DNA of 37,727 nucleotides. Origin: Oscillospiraceae bacterium. GTDB taxonomy: Bacteria > Bacillota > Clostridia > Oscillospirales > Oscillospiraceae. Below the pieces are notes generated by a model. The model was not told the DNA's origin. It made no database searches and saw nothing but the letters and a program-made list of their open reading frames with translations. The translations under genes and the position numbers were made by a program. This document shows positions 21,893-29,206 of the stretch, in pieces. The number at the start of each line of letters is the position of its first letter. The stretch's first letter is position 1. The DNA lies in the NCBI GenBank assembly GCA_017436785.1, contig JAFSCK010000161.1, positions 1 to 37,727 on the forward strand. The letters run 5' to 3'.

Positions 21893-22633
21893 TTATTGCA
21901 GCATCCCCAGCTGGTTCCGAGTCTCCCGGACCTGATTGATGGCGTTGTTCAGGCGGTCCAGCTTGGCATATTCCATGGTCACGGCATCCACATAGCCATC
22001 GGGAGCCTTCAGGTAGTTGCCGATATTGGCGCAGCCCTCAGGCAGGATGCCCAGCAGGGCCACCAGACGGTGGGCATTTTCCGCTGCCAGCGCCAGACAC
22101 TCCATTTTCCGGTTCACGGAAGAAACTCCGGTATAACGGACATCCTTCTGCATCCACGGGCGGGCCTCCTCCAATGCTGCCAAAACCCGGTCTGCGGCGG
22201 CGATGGCTGCGGGAGTAAAGGCAGCAATCTCCTCCATGACCAGTTGGCTTTCCTGCATGGTCGAAAGCTGCGCGTCCTGCTTTGCCTGAAGATACCGCTC
22301 CCGGCTGCCGGAAAGGGCTTCCAGTTCCTGCTTACCCTCGTCAATACGCTTTTCCAGCGCTTCTAACTCCCATTTTGCCGCGTTCAGGGCTGCGGTGACC
22401 TCCCGAAGCTGCTTTGTCAGCTTTTCTTTCTTCTCCTCAGACTTTCCCAGCAAACGGCGGAAAAAGCCGGGATTTTCCAAATGCTCCAGCTCCCATTTTT
22501 TCTGCTCCCGGTTCAGGGACAATTCTCCGATGCGTACCTTCAGTTCTGCCCTTTCCTGTTCCCATTGGGGAAGACTGTCCTCCAGCGAAAGGAAGCGGCC
22601 ATAATTCTGTAAATACTGCTTCAGCTTATCCAT
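21893..22633 (-). CDS. Hypothetical coiled-coil protein
   Basis: 246 aa, family not recognised. Residues 15-135 have the heptad pattern and high Glu/Lys/Gln/Leu content of a long coiled coil (WEQERAELKVRIGELSLNRE, then KLTKQLREVTAALNAAKWEL), broken by NPGFFRRLLGKS at about 54-65. Residues 140-246 are helical with more hydrophobic faces (TPAAIAAADRVLAALEEAR). No signal peptide or membrane helix. GGGGGA stands upstream of the ATG. It is convergent with the acyltransferase gene and separated from the ArsR gene upstream by a palindrome. The role is unknown; a scaffold or cytoskeletal function would be guesswork. Confidence 0.8.
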   Translation of the reverse strand: MDKLKQYLQNYGRFLSLEDSLPQWEQERAELKVRIGELSLNREQKKWELEHLENPGFFRRLLGKSEEKKEKLTKQLREVTAALNAAKWELEALEKRIDEGKQELEALSGSRERYLQAKQDAQLSTMQESQLVMEEIAAFTPAAIAAADRVLAALEEARPWMQKDVRYTGVSSVNRKMECLALAAENAHRLVALLGILPEGCANIGNYLKAPDGYVDAVTMEYAKLDRLNNAINQVRETRNQLGMLQ

Positions 22634-22667
22634 TTTTCATTTCCCCCATCTGCCCCTATTTGCACCA

Positions 22668-22690
22668 CAGGGCGGGAAGCCCCCGCCCTG
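22668..22690. repeat. GTAGGG-family palindrome (CAGGGCGGG variant)
   Basis: CAGGGCGGG/CCCGCCCTG stem with a 5-base loop, just after the ArsR stop and before the coiled-coil gene on the minus strand. It may end the ArsR transcript. Confidence 0.7.
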
Positions 22691-22696
22691 CATTTC

Positions 22697-22987
22697 TTAT
22701 TCCAAAACGTGTTCCAGTCCCATTTCCAGAATGGTCTTCACATGGTCGTCCGCCAGAGAATAGAGGATATTTTTGCCCTCCCGGCGGAATTTAATGAGCT
22801 GCATCTGCTTCAGAATGCGAAGCTGGTGAGAAATGGCGCTCTGACTCAGCTCCACCTGCTCGGCAATGTCCGTGACGCACTTCTCCCCCTCCGCCAGCAG
22901 GTACAGAATGTGTACCCGGGTGGGGTCTGCGAAGCCCTTGAACAGCTCCCCGATAAAATCCATAATTTCCTTTTCCGGAATGCCCAT
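22697..22987 (-). CDS. ArsR/SmtB family regulator with alpha-5 zinc site
   Basis: 96 aa, start ATG after AAGGAGG. The winged helix is canonical: LFKGFADPTRVHILYLL, CVTDIAEQVELSQSAISHQLRILKQMQLIKFRREGKNILYSL. The last helix has Asp80-x-His82-x10-His93-x2-Glu96, the exact alpha-5 metal site of zinc sensors SmtB, CzrA and ZiaR. The single Cys37 in helix alpha-3 rules out a classic CxC arsenic site. It should bind DNA as a metal-free dimer and release it with zinc or cobalt. Its usual partner, an efflux ATPase or CDF pump, is absent here; the only metal transporter in the window is the ZIP protein 8 kb away. Confidence 0.92.
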   Translation of the reverse strand: MGIPEKEIMDFIGELFKGFADPTRVHILYLLAEGEKCVTDIAEQVELSQSAISHQLRILKQMQLIKFRREGKNILYSLADDHVKTILEMGLEHVLE

Positions 22988-23059
22988 AGCCCCGCCTCCT
23001 TAGCTTTTTCCTGTATTTTAGCTTATCTTCTGTAGATTTGCAACTGATTTTTCTGCTTT

Positions 23060-23151
23060 GTAGGGCGTGGATATATCCACGCCGGGCAGTTTCGTCCTCT
23101 GGGCAGTAACGGACGCTGGTAGTGCCCGGTGGGCATATATGCCCACCCTAC
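23060..23151. repeat. GTAGGG-family element with two palindromic arms
   Basis: 92 bp. Left arm GTAGGGCGTGGATATATCCA(CGCC), right arm (GG)TGGGCATATATGCCCACCCTAC, each a hairpin around ATATAT; the arms are inverted to each other, with the GGGCA extension shared. The bases of several pairs differ between arms but stay complementary. Its right end supplies the stop codon of the P-loop gene. Confidence 0.8.
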
Positions 23152-23594
23152 AGTATCCCCTCAGCGCTCTGCCGCAGTTTTTCCAGAACCGTGTCCACAG
23201 TGTCCCGGCCGCTGTGGTAGCGGAGGGTATAGTCGCCCCTGTCGAACATGCCATGCTTCTTTTCCAGCATAGCCTCCACCGGGGCTGGCAGGCTGCCCCG
23301 CATTCTGGCGCGGAAGCGCTCCTTGATGGTATCCAGCTCTGCCGTCACCAGAATGGTGATGCTGCCCTCCGGCAAGAACGCAAGGTGCTCCTGTTCTGAG
23401 ATGACGTAGATCAGGTTTTCCCCGGTAAGAGCCGCCTTCAGCTTCTTTTGAAAAAGGGCCGCTGCCATGCTTTCGGACTTTGCTAAGCGCAGATAATCCT
23501 TTCCGGTGATGATCTCCCCACCGAAGGCCCCTTGCACCGCCTGCGCAAGGGTAGATTTTCCCGTGCAGTTTTCCCCGATGATTCCGATTACCAT
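23148..23594 (-). CDS. Small P-loop NTPase (nucleotide kinase-like)
   Basis: 148 aa. Walker A GENCTGKST at 7-15, followed by LAQAVQGAFGGEIITGKDYLRLAK, a VISEQEHLAFLP segment and ITILVTAELDTIKERFRARM, a lid-like Arg-rich helix: the pattern of cytidylate/adenylate kinase-like P-loop proteins. The substrate is unknown. Its ATG is 4 bp after the S41 gene stop, with its ribosome site inside that gene's end, so the two are co-transcribed. The TAG stop lies in the end of a GTAGGG repeat, so insertion of the repeat may have trimmed the C-terminus. Confidence 0.8.
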   Translation of the reverse strand: MVIGIIGENCTGKSTLAQAVQGAFGGEIITGKDYLRLAKSESMAAALFQKKLKAALTGENLIYVISEQEHLAFLPEGSITILVTAELDTIKERFRARMRGSLPAPVEAMLEKKHGMFDRGDYTLRYHSGRDTVDTVLEKLRQSAEGIL

Positions 23595-23598
23595 TTTA

Positions 23599-24759
23599 TT
23601 ATCCTTTCTTTTCCTGCTCCTCCCGGATCAGATCCAAGCATAATTCCAAAGGGCTTCTGTCATCCTTTGGAAGCAGCACATGATCCGGGGTGATCCCCTG
23701 CTGGGCATTCAGCGTGCCGTCCGGGTTTTCCGCCATGGCGGTGGTGAAATAGACCAATAGGCCGGTGTTTTTCAGGGGAAGCAGCAGCGGATTTCCCCCA
23801 AGGCCGTCCCCATTTGTAGGCTTTCCCACCAAGGTGGCCCAGCCTGTGAGCTTGCAGAAGCCTGCAAAGCTTTCCGCCGCCGAATAGCCGCCGTTTGTCA
23901 GCACCCAGCGTTTCGCCCCTGCCCCCTGTTCCAATGTAGTTTGACCGTAATCCGTATCCCACTGGACCGTTTCATACAGCTCTGCCCCCAATTGCTCTGC
24001 AAAGGACGGAATCGTAATTTGGGATATAGGAAGCAGCTCTAGGTCCCCATAATATTGCCGGTTGATGGGGCTGTCCTGATAGAAGATCCGGTAGCTGCCT
24101 GTCCAGCTGCCCCCAAAGGGCGCCGTAATCACGTTTTCCCAATACAGGGAACTGCCTCCGGGATTTCCCGTGATGTCGATGATGATGTGCTCCACCGCCG
24201 GAAGCTGGTTAAGATAGTCGGCAATGATATGTTCATCCCGCTCCTGCGCATAGGGGTTCATGGTCGGAAACCGGAAATAGGCAGCAGAAAGTTCCGAATA
24301 GTAGCGGCATTCCACTTCCGGTATTTCTTCAGCCTTGCCGCCACTGCCCTCCGGGAGGGAGGCGTAAGTCTTCACCGTGACCGGGTCCGACAGCACTGCC
24401 CGCCAGGGTTCAAAGCCCTCTATTTCCGCAACTGTCTCCCGCATCATTTCATAGGTGTCCTTGTGAAATAGGAACAGGTGGGCAAAGCTCTGAAGCTTGC
24501 CGAACATCCGGTCCAGCACATTCATGAACTGCTCCAATGTGGCAGTTTTCTGCACATACAGCCGATAGCTGTCCCGGACAGCAGCCACATCGATGCCCTT
24601 TTCTTCTAAAATCGGGAAAAAGGGGTAATTTTCTCCCAGATCCCGCCAAAGCTGGTCGTAATCCTCCAGAAATAATGCGGAAGCCGCCCGTATCGGTATG
24701 GTCTCCTCCGGAGCGTCCGCTTTTCCGCAGCCCAGAAGAGAGAGCAGAAGGAAGAGCAA
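23599..24759 (-). CDS. S41-family peptidase-like lipoprotein, start disrupted by probable frameshift
   Basis: 386 aa in the open frame. LLFLLLSLLGCG is a lipoprotein signal whose Cys would be lipidated. The middle has an N-terminal helical domain and a short PDZ-like stretch; the C-terminal half is tail-specific protease: HIIIDITGNPGGSS, KRWVLTNGGYSAAESFAGF with the expected catalytic Ser, and TLVGKPTNGDGLGGNP. No ATG or GTG fits the frame, only a TTG at 24759 without a positive n-region. The ATG at 24797, with GGAG 8 bp before it, runs into TGA after 11 codons. Adding one base near 24785 would join them as MFGRGKRTILFLSLLF..., a textbook signal. Either a real frameshift or a sequence error. 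Confidence 0.72.
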   Translation of the reverse strand: MLFLLLSLLGCGKADAPEETIPIRAASALFLEDYDQLWRDLGENYPFFPILEEKGIDVAAVRDSYRLYVQKTATLEQFMNVLDRMFGKLQSFAHLFLFHKDTYEMMRETVAEIEGFEPWRAVLSDPVTVKTYASLPEGSGGKAEEIPEVECRYYSELSAAYFRFPTMNPYAQERDEHIIADYLNQLPAVEHIIIDITGNPGGSSLYWENVITAPFGGSWTGSYRIFYQDSPINRQYYGDLELLPISQITIPSFAEQLGAELYETVQWDTDYGQTTLEQGAGAKRWVLTNGGYSAAESFAGFCKLTGWATLVGKPTNGDGLGGNPLLLPLKNTGLLVYFTTAMAENPDGTLNAQQGITPDHVLLPKDDRSPLELCLDLIREEQEKKG

Positions 24760-24821
24760 GCTCAGAAAAAGGATCGTTCGCTTTCCCGTCCAAACATCCC
24801 CCTTTCTCCAACATGCAGCCT

Positions 24822-24845
24822 ATAGGGCATAGTCATGCCCCTACC
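24822..24845. repeat. Short GTAGGG-family palindrome
   Basis: TATAGGGCATAGTCATGCCC then CTAC: stem GGGCAT/ATGCCC, located between the GH2 stop and the S41 gene on the minus strand. Confidence 0.6.
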
Positions 24846-24848
24846 GTT

Positions 24849-26537
24849 TTATTTCTCAATTGCCTTCTGCAGTGCTTCCGCCACAGGGCGCATGACTTCA
24901 GGACGTAGCTTTTCTACCTTACGGTCGTAGGTCAGCAGGCCGTTGATCTCGTCTTCCACATCGCTGACCTGCGTATAAATGGCAGCGCAGAGGCCCCTTT
25001 CGATGCAGGGGATGATCTCCTCCCGATAGAGCGTTTCCACGGCTTGGTTCAGGTCGTCCAGTGTTTCGCAGCCGCCGTAACCGTAGGACTTGTCAGGATT
25101 AAAGAGATGTCCCTCAGCCTTGTAGGTCTTGCCGCCAAATTCCGACAGCACCAGCGGCTTGACCCCATCGCCCGCCAGCTTCACCTTCTTGAAATACACA
25201 TGACGGCTGTCCACATCGCTCTTTTTCCGCCGGAACCAGCCGGAGGTGGAATCGATGAAGCGGGTATCGTCCAGTGTTTTAAACCATTCGTAGACATTGT
25301 CACTGTCAAACTGGCCCCATGCTTCGTTGAAGATGGTCCAGTAGCAGACGCTGGGATGGTTTTTTAGCTGTTCTACCGCTGCTTTGGCGCAGGCTTTGAA
25401 CATTCTCCGGTGGTTTTCGTCCTTGTGGAGGTGCTTGTCATTCAGCTTCTGGATACCTATGGTGGGCAGGGCCGTATCTCTGTTGAAATTATAGTCGCTG
25501 TTGTTCACCATATCCTGCCAAACGATCATGCCCATCTTATCACACTGGTAGTAAAATTCCTCCGACTCCACCTTGATGTGCTTGCGCAGGGTGTTGAAGC
25601 CCAGTTTTTTCATGGCGAGGATGTCGTCAGCATAGCATTCCGGCTTGGCCGGAGTGAACAGGCCGTCAGGCCAGTAGCCCTGATCCAGCAGACCGTGGAA
25701 GAAATAGGGCTTGCCATTGAGGCACAGCCGGGGATATTTTCCGATTTTCTTTACTTCCAAAGACCGAATGGCAAAGTAGGATTCCACCCGGTCCTGCCCT
25801 GCTTCCACCGTGAAATCATACAGCCAGGGATTTTCCGGGCTCCACAGTTTCGGATTTTCCGGGATGATGGTAACACTGCCATTTTCCAGCGCAAACTCAC
25901 CCAGACCCGCCACAGTCACCTTGCCTGTCAGCGCAGGTACAATAGAAATGGTTACGCCGTAACCCCGGTTTTCGATATTCAGCTTTTCGATGTAGGTCTC
26001 CGGCACACTTTCCAGCCACACCGTCTGCCAGATACCGGAAACGGGAGTGTACCACATGCCGCCCCGCTTCTCAGGCAGCACCTGCTTGCCATAGGGATAA
26101 TCCTGCACCCGCAAATCATCCACGCAGCGAATCTCGATCTCATTTTCCCGCTTCAGTGCATCGGTAATATCGCAGGAGAAGGCCTCATAGCCGCCCTCGT
26201 GATGGCCTACGGAAACACCGTTGACATAAACATCCGCCGTCTGGTCCGCTGCCCCGATGTGCAGCAGCACCCTGCTCCGGTTAAACCCTTCGGGAAGGTT
26301 GATTTTGCGGCGGTAGACCAGTACACTGCCCTCCGGGAAATGCTGCTTAACACCGGAAAGCATGGATTCCGGGCAGAAAGGCAGGTTGATCTTCTGATTT
26401 TCTCCCTCATTGACAGAAAAATCCCATTCTCCGTTCAGATTCAGGTAAGAATCCCGGCGCATCTGGGGCCGGGGGTAAACGGTCCAAGGGGTATCCGTCA
26501 GCGTTTCTCCGTGAATGGTGTAAAGGTCATGTAACAT
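24849..26537 (-). CDS. Glycoside hydrolase family 2 protein
   Basis: 562 aa, ATG after AAAGGAG. Domains in order: sugar-binding jelly roll (about 25-180; YLNLNGEWDFSVNEG, YRRKINLPEGF, VYVNGVSVGHHEGGYEAF), immunoglobulin-like domain (180-265), and TIM barrel (268-562). Catalytic residues are Glu405 in WTIFNEAWGQ (acid/base) and Glu466 in LVLSEFGG (nucleophile). It is shorter than LacZ and resembles the compact GH2 enzymes of gut Clostridia that act on beta-glucuronides, beta-galactosides or beta-mannosides. No signal peptide, so it acts on imported sugars. Glucuronidase-specific NxK is not obvious. It heads a possible operon with the S41 and P-loop genes. Confidence 0.93.
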   Translation of the reverse strand: MLHDLYTIHGETLTDTPWTVYPRPQMRRDSYLNLNGEWDFSVNEGENQKINLPFCPESMLSGVKQHFPEGSVLVYRRKINLPEGFNRSRVLLHIGAADQTADVYVNGVSVGHHEGGYEAFSCDITDALKRENEIEIRCVDDLRVQDYPYGKQVLPEKRGGMWYTPVSGIWQTVWLESVPETYIEKLNIENRGYGVTISIVPALTGKVTVAGLGEFALENGSVTIIPENPKLWSPENPWLYDFTVEAGQDRVESYFAIRSLEVKKIGKYPRLCLNGKPYFFHGLLDQGYWPDGLFTPAKPECYADDILAMKKLGFNTLRKHIKVESEEFYYQCDKMGMIVWQDMVNNSDYNFNRDTALPTIGIQKLNDKHLHKDENHRRMFKACAKAAVEQLKNHPSVCYWTIFNEAWGQFDSDNVYEWFKTLDDTRFIDSTSGWFRRKKSDVDSRHVYFKKVKLAGDGVKPLVLSEFGGKTYKAEGHLFNPDKSYGYGGCETLDDLNQAVETLYREEIIPCIERGLCAAIYTQVSDVEDEINGLLTYDRKVEKLRPEVMRPVAEALQKAIEK

Positions 26538-26596
26538 AGCTTGCTCCTTTCCAATATGTCCGGCAAAATCGGCATATCTTCCGTTTTTCTATGATA

Positions 26597-26626
26597 AATT
26601 TACCACAGGGCGGCAGGGGGTGTCAA
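26597..26626 (-). promoter_or_regulatory. Sigma-A promoter of the GH2 gene
   Basis: Minus strand: TTGACA, 18-bp spacer, TAAATT, about 60 bp before the ATG. The -10 is weak, so another factor may assist. Confidence 0.5.
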
Positions 26627-26661
26627 GCCGGGATATCCGCGAAGATCTTGGTCCTTTTCTG

Positions 26662-26725
26662 TTGACTTTTCTCCTGTTTCTGATATACTGAGCTTATAAG
26701 GTTTAATTTATTAAACCTACTTTTT
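26662..26725 (+). promoter_or_regulatory. Distal promoter and 5' hairpin of the envelope operon
   Basis: TTGACT (26662-26667), 16-bp spacer, TATACT (26684-26689). The transcript would begin at the foot of a 9-bp hairpin AGGTTTAAT/ATTAAACCT (26699-26718) followed by ACTTTTT. This could be an early terminator (attenuator) or a 5' stabiliser of a leader of about 220 nt. The rest of 26726-26833 holds no gene. Confidence 0.55.
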
Positions 26726-26833
26726 CCATTTGTTTGAAAAGCTGCCTGCCGTACAAGGGTTTCTCTGCATTTTACACAATTTTATGTCAACATTTCCTCT
26801 CGACATTTTCTTTTAAGATTTTATGAAAAGCCT

Positions 26834-26861
26834 TTGCAAATCGGAAGAAATGTGATATAGT
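26834..26861 (+). promoter_or_regulatory. Proximal promoter of the envelope operon
   Basis: TTGCAA, 16-bp spacer, TATAGT; the start would fall near 26868, giving about 50 nt of leader to the ATG at 26918. Confidence 0.55.
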
Positions 26862-26917
26862 ATCCTAAGTTTAATATGACTATCTATGCGCAAAAAGCGA
26901 AAGAGGCGATTTTTAAT

Positions 26918-28012
26918 ATGCAAGACTTATCCAAAATCTCGGTAGTCCTGCCCTCCCTCGATCCGGATGAGAAGCTGATTGCCGTCGTTGACGGCCTGTT
27001 GGAATACGGTTTTACCGACATCATTCTGGTCAACGACGGAAGCAAGCAGGAAAACCTGCACTATTTCACCGATCTGGCTGCCCAGCACCCGGAAATCCAC
27101 CTGCTGCACCACGAGGTGAACAAGGGCAAGGGCGCTGCTCTGAAAAATGCCTTCCGATGGTTTCTGGCAAACCGGCCTGATGGCTATGGCGTTGTCACCG
27201 TAGACGGCGACAATCAGCACCACCCGGCAGACACCCGGGCCTGCTGTGAGCACATGCTGAAAACCGGACATACCGTCCTTGGCTGCCGGGACTTCAATCA
27301 GGCTGATGTGCCTGCCCGCAGCAGCTTCGGCAACAAGACCACCTCCGCTATCTTCAAGATCTTCGTGGGCATGACCATTTCCGACACCCAGACCGGCCTG
27401 CGGGCCATTCCCAGAGGAGTTCTGAAAGAGCTGGTAGAAGTCTATGGTGACCGGTTTGAGTATGAGACCAACATGCTGCTGGCCTTTAAGACCAAGGGCA
27501 TCGACTTTGATGAGGTCAAGATCCGCACGGTTTACATTGAAGAAAATAAATCCTCCCACTTCCGTGTCATCCACGACAGCTGGCGGATCTACAAGCTGAT
27601 ACTGGCCCATTTCTTCCGCTATACCTTAAGTTCTCTGACCAGCGCGGTGGTGGATACCGGTGCTTACTCCCTGCTGAGCGCCCTGCTCCCTTTAAGCGGC
27701 TTCGCCCTGACGGCTGCGGCAGGCGTCATCGCCCGTGTCATCTCCTCCCTGCTGAATTTTTTCATGAACCAGCGGCTGGTGTTTCAGACCAATGTAGACA
27801 CTAAGAAAGCCATGGTCCGCTATTACATGCTGGCCCTGCCCCAGATGGCCGCACAGGTGCTGCTGACCCAAGGCGTTTACGCCCTGTTCGGCATTCCGGA
27901 CAGCGCAAACCTTCTGCGTACTGTCATTTATGCCATTGTTATGACGGTGCTGTATTTTATGAGCTATATGATCCAGCAGCGCTGGGTCTTCGCCCCGCAA
28001 AAATCCAAATAA
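26918..28012 (+). CDS. GT2 glycosyltransferase fused to GtrA-like membrane domain
   Basis: 364 aa from the ATG at 26918 (AAAGAGG upstream); an ATG at 26876 has no ribosome site. The first 230 residues are a GT-A domain of the dolichyl-phosphate mannosyltransferase type: ISVVLPSLDPDEKL, IILVNDGSK, KGKGAALKNAF, VVTVDGDNQHHP (the DxD-like acid pair), GLRAIPRGVL and a YETNMLLAF segment. The rest is GtrA-like with four helices (SSLTSAVVDTGAYSLLSALL, NFFMNQRLVF, MIQQRWVF). It probably loads a sugar from UDP or GDP onto undecaprenyl phosphate and hands it across the membrane for glycopolymer or protein glycosylation. First gene of a tight four-gene operon. Confidence 0.93.
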   Translation: MQDLSKISVVLPSLDPDEKLIAVVDGLLEYGFTDIILVNDGSKQENLHYFTDLAAQHPEIHLLHHEVNKGKGAALKNAFRWFLANRPDGYGVVTVDGDNQHHPADTRACCEHMLKTGHTVLGCRDFNQADVPARSSFGNKTTSAIFKIFVGMTISDTQTGLRAIPRGVLKELVEVYGDRFEYETNMLLAFKTKGIDFDEVKIRTVYIEENKSSHFRVIHDSWRIYKLILAHFFRYTLSSLTSAVVDTGAYSLLSALLPLSGFALTAAAGVIARVISSLLNFFMNQRLVFQTNVDTKKAMVRYYMLALPQMAAQVLLTQGVYALFGIPDSANLLRTVIYAIVMTVLYFMSYMIQQRWVFAPQKSK

Positions 28013-28024
28013 GAGGTTACAACT

Positions 28025-29194
28025 ATGAGCAAGAAAAATCTTACCCCGGAATCCGGTGCGGAAGAAACCGCCAAGCAGGCTGTTAAGCAGCCTAAGAAGA
28101 AAAAGAAGAAGGGCAGCGGCCTGCTGGGCCGGATCATCCGCCGCTTCTTCCTGCTGCTGCTGACTGTGGTGCTGCTGGTATTTGCCGCTCTGGTGCTGGT
28201 GCTGAATCTGGTCTTCAACGGCCCCTCCATCGCCGCTCAGGAAAAGCTCACCATGACCCTCATTGAGGCCAGCGCCACCAAGTGGGTCCCCGCCCTGTTC
28301 ATCGGTGACGAGCGTGTGGCTGAGATCCGCAAGAGCGTCGATCAGGAGCTTCCTCAGGAAGTCAGCTCTCCCACCAAGGTGGTCATCCAGAAGGGCAGCG
28401 CCATCAACACCAACTCTGACGAGTGGGCCAATGATCCCGACGGCATCCGTATTGAGCACATCTCCGGCGAGACCTATAACGCCCACGTGATGATCGTCCG
28501 GGATCCCTCCCGGGTTTACATGGGCACCTCCACCGAGAAGTTCTCCACCGCCATCCCCGGCAAGCGTATCACGGAAGTCATGAACGAGAATCCGGATGTG
28601 GTGGCTGCCATCAATGCCGGTGCTTTCAATGATGACGGCACCGCCGGTTCCCACGTGGGCAGCACGCCTCTGGGTCTGGTCATGTCCAACAGCAAGTGTG
28701 TCTGGACCTCCGGTTCTCAGCCCGGTCTGGAGGGCTTCGCCGGCTTTACCGAGGACAACATTCTGGTTGTCTCCCAGAAGAATCTGTCCAAGGCCAAGGC
28801 TGAGGAGCTGAAGATCCGGGACGGCTGCTGCTTCGGCCCCGCCCTGATCATGGACGGCGACATCAATCAGGAAGCCTACAACAACAAGTCCGGCTACAAT
28901 CCCCGTACCGCCATCGGTCAGCGGGCTGACGGTGCCGTGATCTTCGTCTGTATCGACGGCCGTCAGACCAGCTCTCTGGGCGGCACCTATGCCGATGTCA
29001 TCAACATTATGGTGGAATACGGTGCCATCAACGCCTGCAACATGGACGGCGGCTCCTCCTCCGTTATGATGTACCGGGATACCACGGGCAAGCTTGGTAC
29101 CGCCGGTGAGGTCAGCATGATCAACAACTACTCCCTGCTTCAGTCCGAGCCCAGACGTATGCCCAACTTCTGGCTGGTTCGGGAAGCTGACTAA
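28025..29194 (+). CDS. Phosphodiester glycosidase (NAGPA-domain) membrane protein
   Basis: 389 aa. A Lys-rich cytoplasmic tail (KQPKKKKKKGSG), one membrane helix at about 38-62, and an outside domain. From about 150 on it is the NAGPA/phosphodiester glycosidase family: AINAGAFNDDGTAGSHVGSTPLGLV, GPALIMDGDI, NPRTAIGQRADGAVIFVCIDG and NACNMDGGSSSVMMY, the family's conserved Asp-Gly-Gly-Ser segment. Such proteins cleave GlcNAc-1-phosphodiesters; in Bacillota they trim wall polymers such as teichoic acids or exopolysaccharide. It lies 12 bp after the glycosyltransferase gene and shares its codon bias. Confidence 0.93.
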   Translation: MSKKNLTPESGAEETAKQAVKQPKKKKKKGSGLLGRIIRRFFLLLLTVVLLVFAALVLVLNLVFNGPSIAAQEKLTMTLIEASATKWVPALFIGDERVAEIRKSVDQELPQEVSSPTKVVIQKGSAINTNSDEWANDPDGIRIEHISGETYNAHVMIVRDPSRVYMGTSTEKFSTAIPGKRITEVMNENPDVVAAINAGAFNDDGTAGSHVGSTPLGLVMSNSKCVWTSGSQPGLEGFAGFTEDNILVVSQKNLSKAKAEELKIRDGCCFGPALIMDGDINQEAYNNKSGYNPRTAIGQRADGAVIFVCIDGRQTSSLGGTYADVINIMVEYGAINACNMDGGSSSVMMYRDTTGKLGTAGEVSMINNYSLLQSEPRRMPNFWLVREAD

Positions 29195-29206
29195 GCGAGG
29201 TGCACC

